Shown here one piece after another: positions 9,501 to 12,087 of a stretch of 12,087 nucleotides of DNA. The translations under genes and the position numbers were made by a program. Source of the stretch: an uncultured Prevotella sp. (GTDB taxonomy: Bacteria > Bacteroidota > Bacteroidia > Bacteroidales > Bacteroidaceae); the NCBI GenBank assembly GCA_902497035.1, contig CABVDL010000081.1, forward strand, positions 1 to 12,087, written 5' to 3'. Numbering within the stretch: the first letter of the stretch is position 1; every line of letters starts with the position of its first letter. The notes beneath the pieces were generated by a model. It was not told where the DNA came from. It saw only the letters and a list, made by a program, of their open reading frames with translations, and did not search any database.

Positions 9501-9744
9501 GCTTCCACTCGGCGTCAGTAAAGGAAATGTCATTGAGCTTTTCCATCTGCCGGCGCAGGTTACTGATGAGGTCTTGCTCGGTATGCAACGGCAGATATTC
9601 ATACGCCTGGCCTTGCAGCCTTTGGATAAAGGCTTTCTCCAGCGCGGCTTCGCTCTGGTATTGCGTCTCTGTCCGCGCCTCAGCCTGGTAGTTGGCTACG
9701 ACGGTCGATTTAGGGTTTTCGATGACTATCTTGTTTTCAGTCAT
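6544..9744 (-). CDS. hsdR: Type I restriction enzyme R subunit (ATP-dependent endonuclease/translocase)
   Basis: At 1066 residues this matches the usual HsdR length and looks intact. It cuts DNA after translocating it, in complex with the modification and specificity subunits. The N-terminal nuclease domain shows a PD-(D/E)xK arrangement: D151 in RYDVTI, then E165-L-K167 in HVELKRRG. The superfamily 2 motor follows: Walker A HTTGSGKT (K330), DECH at 431-434, TGTP at 458-461, and later a NMFLTGFDA...QAYSRTNR block. A helical C-terminal region contacts the rest of the complex. It lies 52 nt after the Fic C-terminal frame with no clear promoter between, so it is probably transcribed with fic. 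The start fits family N-termini (residues 25-60 conserved in type), though no Shine-Dalgarno site is visible. hsdM is not in the window and hsdS is only partly present to the right. Confidence 0.95.
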   Translation of the reverse strand: MTENKIVIENPKSTVVANYQAEARTETQYQSEAALEKAFIQRLQGQAYEYLPLHTEQDLISNLRRQMEKLNDISFTDAEWKRFYNTILANQNNGIIEKTRLIQEDNVQTFLFDNGEQRNIRIFDKKNVHNNSLQVINQYTPEGGYRENRYDVTILVNGLPLVHVELKRRGVPIREAFNQINRYQRESFWSGTGLFEYVQIFVISNGTETKYYSNTTRFAHVKQNSGHQKPGQGKHTSNSFEFTSWWADERNVPITDLMDFTATFFAKHTLLNILAKYCIFTSEQLLMVMRPYQICATEKIINRITIAHNYHWEGSIKAGGYIWHTTGSGKTLTSFKTARLATQMDFIDKVVFVVDRKDLDYQTMKEYDRFEKGAANSNTSSNILRRQLGSSDPQKKLVITTIQKLASMLKNKTYEDEVKAITQKQIVFIFDECHRSQFGDMHTLITKKFKHYYIFGFTGTPIFAKNASTSGNPNLKTTAQAFGDKLHSYTIVDAIRDRNVLPFRVEYISTMKEKKDIENEEVWSIDTDNALKDPRRIKLVTEYIIHHFNQKTKRNDRSFAFNKLMNVSEVATAKRQGKVEENKQIVRLTGFNSIFAVASIEYAKLYYNEFKRQNSGLKVATIFSYGVNDEDDGTGMEDENNENTDGMLPVDRDFLEKAIQDYNAMFGTNYDTSADKFQNYYKDVSLRMKNREIDILIVVNMFLTGFDATTLNTLWVDKNLRMHGLLQAYSRTNRILNAIKTFGNIVCFRNLEKATNDAIALFGNKDACGLVLMKTYEEYYKGYEDDKGHHVKGYEELVELLRKFIPGEVIASEEEKKEFVKLFGALLRVLNILQAFDQFAGHELLSERDMQDYLGMYNDIYQELKPSGHDKEKIKDDLVFEMELVKQVEINIDYILALVKKYKEQNSKDREVTLRDIDRAIKSSPQMRNKKDLIDAFVKSITPTSDVDDDWNAFVRTKMHEEINDIIATEHLKDAPARKFIHDSFDNGFVQTEGTGIADIMPPINPFKKDAGREEKKIAILDKIKALFNRFYDLVGTDVTDEAPAKSPLHYSLPEEDDALSMAAEP

Positions 9745-9796
9745 AAGTGTTGACGGGAGTTATGAGTTTTCATACTTATACATGAATAGGACACCA

Positions 9797-10063
9797 TCAT
9801 GTGGACATTCCCCCTTGGTTCTGTATGTCATTGTATAAAGTGATTCCTTTTACGGTTAAGAGGTATCTCTGTCGGGGATGACGTGGGGTATCAGGATACA
9901 GCAAACAAACATAACCACTTTCTATGGCTGGATTGAGATAGTTATCCATGAAATTCTCACGATTCTTTAATCCTACGGCTGACATCAGCTCTTTGACGGA
10001 CATCTGCTTATCACCGATTACCTCTATTATCAGATTGACATACGGATTATTTGTGTGTAACAA
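9797..10063 (-). CDS. C-terminal winged-helix-like domain of the Fic protein, out of frame in this copy
   Basis: This frame encodes 88 residues starting at a TTG codon. They include IIEVIGDKQMSVKELMSAVG, a helix-turn-helix-like stretch, and PRHPRQRYLLTVKG, the end I recall for Bacteroidales Fic proteins. It is one frame away from the Fic catalytic domain, separated by the 11-bp repeats. Removing one repeat unit, or adding two, joins the two parts: the reading then passes from the repeat-encoded linker through ADDLLHTNNPYVNL into this domain. As it stands, the domain is made only if translation restarts, perhaps at the TTG, which overlaps the end of the truncated Fic frame. Its conserved, undamaged sequence suggests selection on a full-length form. 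Confidence 0.65.
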   Translation of the reverse strand: MLHTNNPYVNLIIEVIGDKQMSVKELMSAVGLKNRENFMDNYLNPAIESGYVCLLYPDTPRHPRQRYLLTVKGITLYNDIQNQGGMST

Positions 10064-10914
10064 GTCATCAGCTTGTCGGGTACTTGTCGGGTGCTTGTCG
10101 GGTGCTTGTCGGGTGCTTGTCGGGTGCTTGTCGGGTCTGACAGAAAGAAACGCTCCAAATAGACAGGAGTGTAGTCTATTCCCAAACGGGCATTCTTATA
10201 GTTTGTCCTTACGAGCGCATTTCTGAAATACCAAGAGTGACGGGCAAACATATCATTGTTTACCTTAAACCCGATGGAACGGAGATAGAGAATTGTAAAC
10301 ACAGCAGTTGTTCTTGTATTCCCCTCGCAGAAAGGATGAATCTGCCAAAGACCAGACACAAACCTACTGATATGTTCAATCATCGCATCCTGCGAGATAC
10401 CCTTGTAGCTAAACAAGCGCTCCTGCTCAAGGTCGTAGTCCACCGCCCGGCGAAGGTCCTCCCAGTTCAGATAATTCACTGTATCACCGTTCAGTACCCA
10501 TTCGCGCTTGGTAATATCATAGTCCCTGAGCTTGCCCGCATGTTTGAAGACACCCTCGAACACCCTGCGGTGTATGGAGATGAAGCCGCCTGTAGAAAAG
10601 TCGAGCGACTGAGAGGACAGTATTTTGGTAATGTTGGCAGAAACTTTATCAGCTTCCTGTTTCTCATCATCGTCAGGCTCACGTCGTGTTTTCGACTGGT
10701 AATAGCTCTTAATAAGCTGGCGTACATCGTCAATGTCTATCTCACCCTCAATATGCTTGCGTGCCGTCTGCTTGAGATAATCAGAAGTCTGCAAGCCATC
10801 AACAGCTTGCAGGCCTATGGCTGTCTGCCAGAGGCTTGCTTTCTCCTTCTTGCTTGGTTCTTCTTGACGGATGTACTCGTCAAAGTCGATTGGATGATTA
10901 TCTAGCAGGGTCAT
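10030..10914 (-). CDS. fic: Fic-family AMPylator-type protein, truncated by repeat-dependent frameshift
   Basis: This 294-residue product contains a Fic core with the signature HPFCEGNTR at residues 193-201. H193 is the catalytic base, E197 the usual acidic metal-binding position, and R201 a phosphate-binding residue. The second Gly of the usual HPFxxGNGR is Thr here. A HAGKLRDYDI flap region precedes it at about 125-134. Such enzymes transfer AMP or a related group to proteins. HIEGE near residue 54 resembles part of the inhibitory motif, but the Ser/Thr is not at the expected spacing. From residue 260 the 11-bp repeats encode the linker, then 13 residues (LMTCYTQIIRMSI) end the protein before its C-terminal domain. 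The ATG at 10914 is chosen over one at 11013 because the promoter lies between them. Regulation by repeat-number change is inferred. Confidence 0.88.
   Translation of the reverse strand: MTLLDNHPIDFDEYIRQEEPSKKEKASLWQTAIGLQAVDGLQTSDYLKQTARKHIEGEIDIDDVRQLIKSYYQSKTRREPDDDEKQEADKVSANITKILSSQSLDFSTGGFISIHRRVFEGVFKHAGKLRDYDITKREWVLNGDTVNYLNWEDLRRAVDYDLEQERLFSYKGISQDAMIEHISRFVSGLWQIHPFCEGNTRTTAVFTILYLRSIGFKVNNDMFARHSWYFRNALVRTNYKNARLGIDYTPVYLERFFLSDPTSTRQAPDKHPTSTRQVPDKLMTCYTQIIRMSI
10072..10137. repeat. Six tandem copies of an 11-bp unit inside fic
   Basis: Six consecutive units of CTTGTCGGGT plus one variable base (a, g, g, g, g, c from left to right). The ten-base core is identical in every copy. 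Read on the minus strand, it encodes an alternating PTSTRQ / PDK linker in the Fic protein. Since 11 is not a multiple of three, each gained or lost unit shifts the downstream frame. Near-identical head-to-tail copies are prone to slipped-strand mispairing, so copy number is expected to vary. Confidence 0.95.
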
Positions 10915-10948
10915 ACGGATAGGCAGGTGTGATGCACTTTTGTAATTG

Positions 10949-10979
10949 CAAATATAGCCATGTTTTTCCAAACGACAAA
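10949..10979 (-). promoter_or_regulatory. Promoter for fic (and probably hsdR)
   Basis: On the minus strand, TTTG (10979-10976), a 19-nt spacer and TATATTTG (10956-10949) match the Bacteroidetes consensus exactly. Transcription would begin near 10942, about 28 nt before the fic ATG at 10914. This gives fic-hsdR its own promoter, independent of hsdS. Confidence 0.75.
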
Positions 10980-10998
10980 GAGAAAGTGAGGAAAACAT
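10960..10998. repeat. Imperfect inverted repeat between divergent promoters
   Basis: ATGTTTTTCC (10960-10969) and GGAAAACAT (10990-10998) are inverted copies, one base different in length, about 20 nt apart. The pair spans the fic -33 element and touches the -33 element of the toxin-antitoxin promoter. Toxin-antitoxin complexes commonly repress their own promoter by binding such dyads, so this is a candidate operator that could affect both directions. That role is an inference. Confidence 0.35.
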
Positions 10999-11029
10999 TT
11001 GGCAGTTATCCAATAAATTCGTAGATTTG
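10998..11029 (+). promoter_or_regulatory. Promoter for the toxin-antitoxin pair
   Basis: TTTG (10998-11001), a 20-nt spacer and TAGATTTG (11022-11029) match the Bacteroidetes consensus. Transcription would start near 11036. AAAGGAGA at 11037-11044 is an unusually good Shine-Dalgarno site for this phylum, about 9 nt before the antitoxin ATG. Confidence 0.75.
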
Positions 11030-11052
11030 CAAAAAGAAAGGAGATAAAAGAT

Positions 11053-11262
11053 ATGGAAGCTCTGAATTCTACATACATATTAGATATTCCATCCAATGAC
11101 CGTGCTTTATTCCGTTCATTGGTGAAACGTTTTGGCTGGAGGGCAAAGAAGCAGGCTCCCCAACGTATCACCCATCTTGACGCTGCCATCAAGGCTGCTC
11201 ATGAGGATGAGTTGTTTGAAACCAACGACATTCATACGCTCATGAAAAACCTTACGGAATGA
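11053..11262 (+). CDS. Antitoxin of the YafQ-type toxin-antitoxin pair
   Basis: This 69-residue protein lies directly before the toxin gene and overlaps it by 4 nt (ATGA), the usual antitoxin-first order. It starts YILDIPSNDRALFRSLVKRFGW, split by position as YILDIPSND then RALFRSLVKRFGW; the first part could form the DNA-binding or dimer segment. The C-terminal part (DELFETNDIHTLMKNL) is acidic and amphipathic, suited to wrapping a basic toxin. I do not recognise a standard RelB or DinJ motif; small Bacteroidales proteins of this kind are commonly found beside YafQ-like toxins. The role is inferred mainly from context. Confidence 0.75.
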   Translation: MEALNSTYILDIPSNDRALFRSLVKRFGWRAKKQAPQRITHLDAAIKAAHEDELFETNDIHTLMKNLTE

Positions 11263-11537
11263 AATACACCGTAAGATATTCTGGACTTTTCAAGCGATCT
11301 TTCAAGAAATGCTTGAGACGTGGTCTTGACTTGCAAGCTTTCCAAACCGTAATCGAGATGCTTGCATCCACAGGAACACTGCTGCCCAAATACAAACCAC
11401 ATAGACTAAAAGGAAAATATAATGGACTTTGGGAATGCCATATTGCTCCCGACTGGTTGTTAGTGTGGGAACAATATGATGAAGAGTTAGTGCTTGTTCT
11501 TGTTGATACAGGAACGCATAGTGACATTTTTAAGTAA
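11259..11537 (+). CDS. yafQ: YafQ-family mRNA interferase toxin
   Basis: This 92-residue RelE-superfamily ribonuclease is the same length as E. coli YafQ. Toxins of this family cut mRNA in the ribosome when the antitoxin is degraded. Residues matching the E. coli catalytic set are all present: H48 (PHRLKG), H61 and D65 (CHIAPDW), H87 (GTHSDIF) and F91. The position matching E. coli R83 is Asp (DTGTH). The toxin is basic in its N-terminal helix region (KRSFKKCLRR), as usual. It ends 25 nt before the stop of the convergent hsdS frame. The pair is complete and has its own promoter, so it is probably functional. Confidence 0.9.
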   Translation: MKYTVRYSGLFKRSFKKCLRRGLDLQAFQTVIEMLASTGTLLPKYKPHRLKGKYNGLWECHIAPDWLLVWEQYDEELVLVLVDTGTHSDIFK

Positions 11538-11562
11538 GGTTGCTTAAAAAGGCAAGAGATAG

Positions 11563-12087
11563 TCATGCCTTCCGCTTGAACGTCAGCAATTGGTCACGGT
11601 AATACTCATATTGTTGCCGGCGCGCCGCTATCTCTGCGGGCAGTCCTGTGCTGATGTCGTTCACCAAGGACTCGAAGCGGTCGAGGATAGAGACAATGCG
11701 ATGCTGAGTGGAGAGAGGGGGAATGGGGATAGGAAAATTCTTGATTTTCTTGGCATTCAGATTTTGCTGAGAACCCTCCCCCATTGCTTTGAGAACTTCA
11801 TAATTCTTGCATAGCCATTGGTATACATATCTATTGTTGCAAATACTTTCATCTATTTGAAGATTACAACAAGCTTGATTCGTTGTCAATGGGATTTTAT
11901 TAATTGCCACTTTGGCAGCAGTCGCCCCATACATGGCAACAATCACACAGTTTGCAGGAATTAATTTTGCAGAGGAATTCCTTAAACCCGCCTCTGTTAT
12001 TAAGACATCCGTCTTATAAATATCTTTCCAATTATTGCTGTCCGCTAAAACTTTTTTGATTGTACAAAATTAGGGCTGACACTTCTC
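11563..12087 (-). pseudogene. hsdS: Type I restriction specificity subunit HsdS, 3' part with interrupted frame
   Basis: The open part (from 12069 to the stop at 11563) encodes the second target-recognition domain and C-terminal helix of HsdS. It contains ITEAGLRNSSAKLIP, VAMYGATAAKVA and TTNQACC, the core of a common recognition-domain type, then PIPIPPLSTQHRIVSILDRF, the start of the conserved spacer helix. The specificity subunit selects the DNA sequence that the complex methylates or cuts. Reading further upstream, a TAA at 12070-12072 blocks the frame before the window edge. Adding one A to the A6 run (12052-12057, minus strand) would join the domain to an open frame reaching 12086. This may be a true pseudogene, a silent recombination cassette, a switched-off allele, or a sequencing error. 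Confidence 0.7.

Noticed and set aside
8716..9753. 345-codon plus-strand open frame opposite the start of hsdR
   Set aside because: It is antisense to the nuclease and motor motifs of HsdR and has no family features of its own.
10072..10137. The 11-bp repeats as a CRISPR array or iteron origin
   Set aside because: Units are directly adjacent with no spacers, lie inside a coding frame and encode its linker; no cas or replication gene is present.
10237..10905. 222-codon plus-strand open frame opposite fic
   Set aside because: It is antisense to the Fic catalytic domain, which has a clear HPFxxGN motif and its own promoter.
11527..11550. Stem-loop TTTTTAAG / CTTAAAAA around the toxin stop codon, as a bidirectional terminator
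   Set aside because: The stem is AT-rich and the T-tract lies before, not after, the stem on each strand, which does not fit an intrinsic terminator.

Overview
The window looks like a chromosomal segment from a Bacteroidales bacterium, most likely Prevotellaceae-like. Three things point there: Bacteroidetes-type promoters (TTTG, a 19-20 nt spacer, then TAnnTTTG) at three places, few Shine-Dalgarno sites, and protein families I recall from that order. The genus is an inference.

The left half (about 1-6425, GC-rich) starts with a perfect 36-bp inverted repeat at the window edge. A Bacteroidetes-type promoter then heads a plus-strand set of four genes: a small histidine-rich exported or membrane-anchored protein, a CzcA-type heavy-metal RND pump, a TolC-family outer-membrane channel, and a lipoprotein membrane-fusion adaptor. 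Together the last three make a tripartite efflux system. The pump has DFG...DG acidic residues in its fourth membrane helix and lacks the three copper-binding methionines of CusA, so divalent metals (Zn, Co, Cd, Ni) are more likely substrates than Cu(I)/Ag(I).

The right half (about 6430-12087, lower GC towards the right) is a defence-type locus. On the minus strand, read right to left, are the 3' part of a type I restriction specificity gene (hsdS, reading frame broken near the window edge), a Fic-family gene, and a complete type I restriction subunit gene (hsdR). hsdM is not in the window. A plus-strand toxin-antitoxin pair (a small antitoxin and a YafQ-family RNase) sits between hsdS and fic, with divergent promoters for fic and the pair.

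The most interesting observation is in fic. Six tandem copies of an 11-bp unit (10072-10137) lie inside its coding region, between the Fic catalytic domain and a C-terminal winged-helix-like domain. With six copies the C-terminal domain is out of frame. Five or eight copies would join both parts into one protein of about 368 residues (five-copy case), while seven copies stop translation directly after the repeats. This is the structure expected of a phase-variable switch, here inside a restriction-modification locus. A second possible length-sensitive site is a run of six A residues in hsdS: one extra A would restore an open frame to the window edge.
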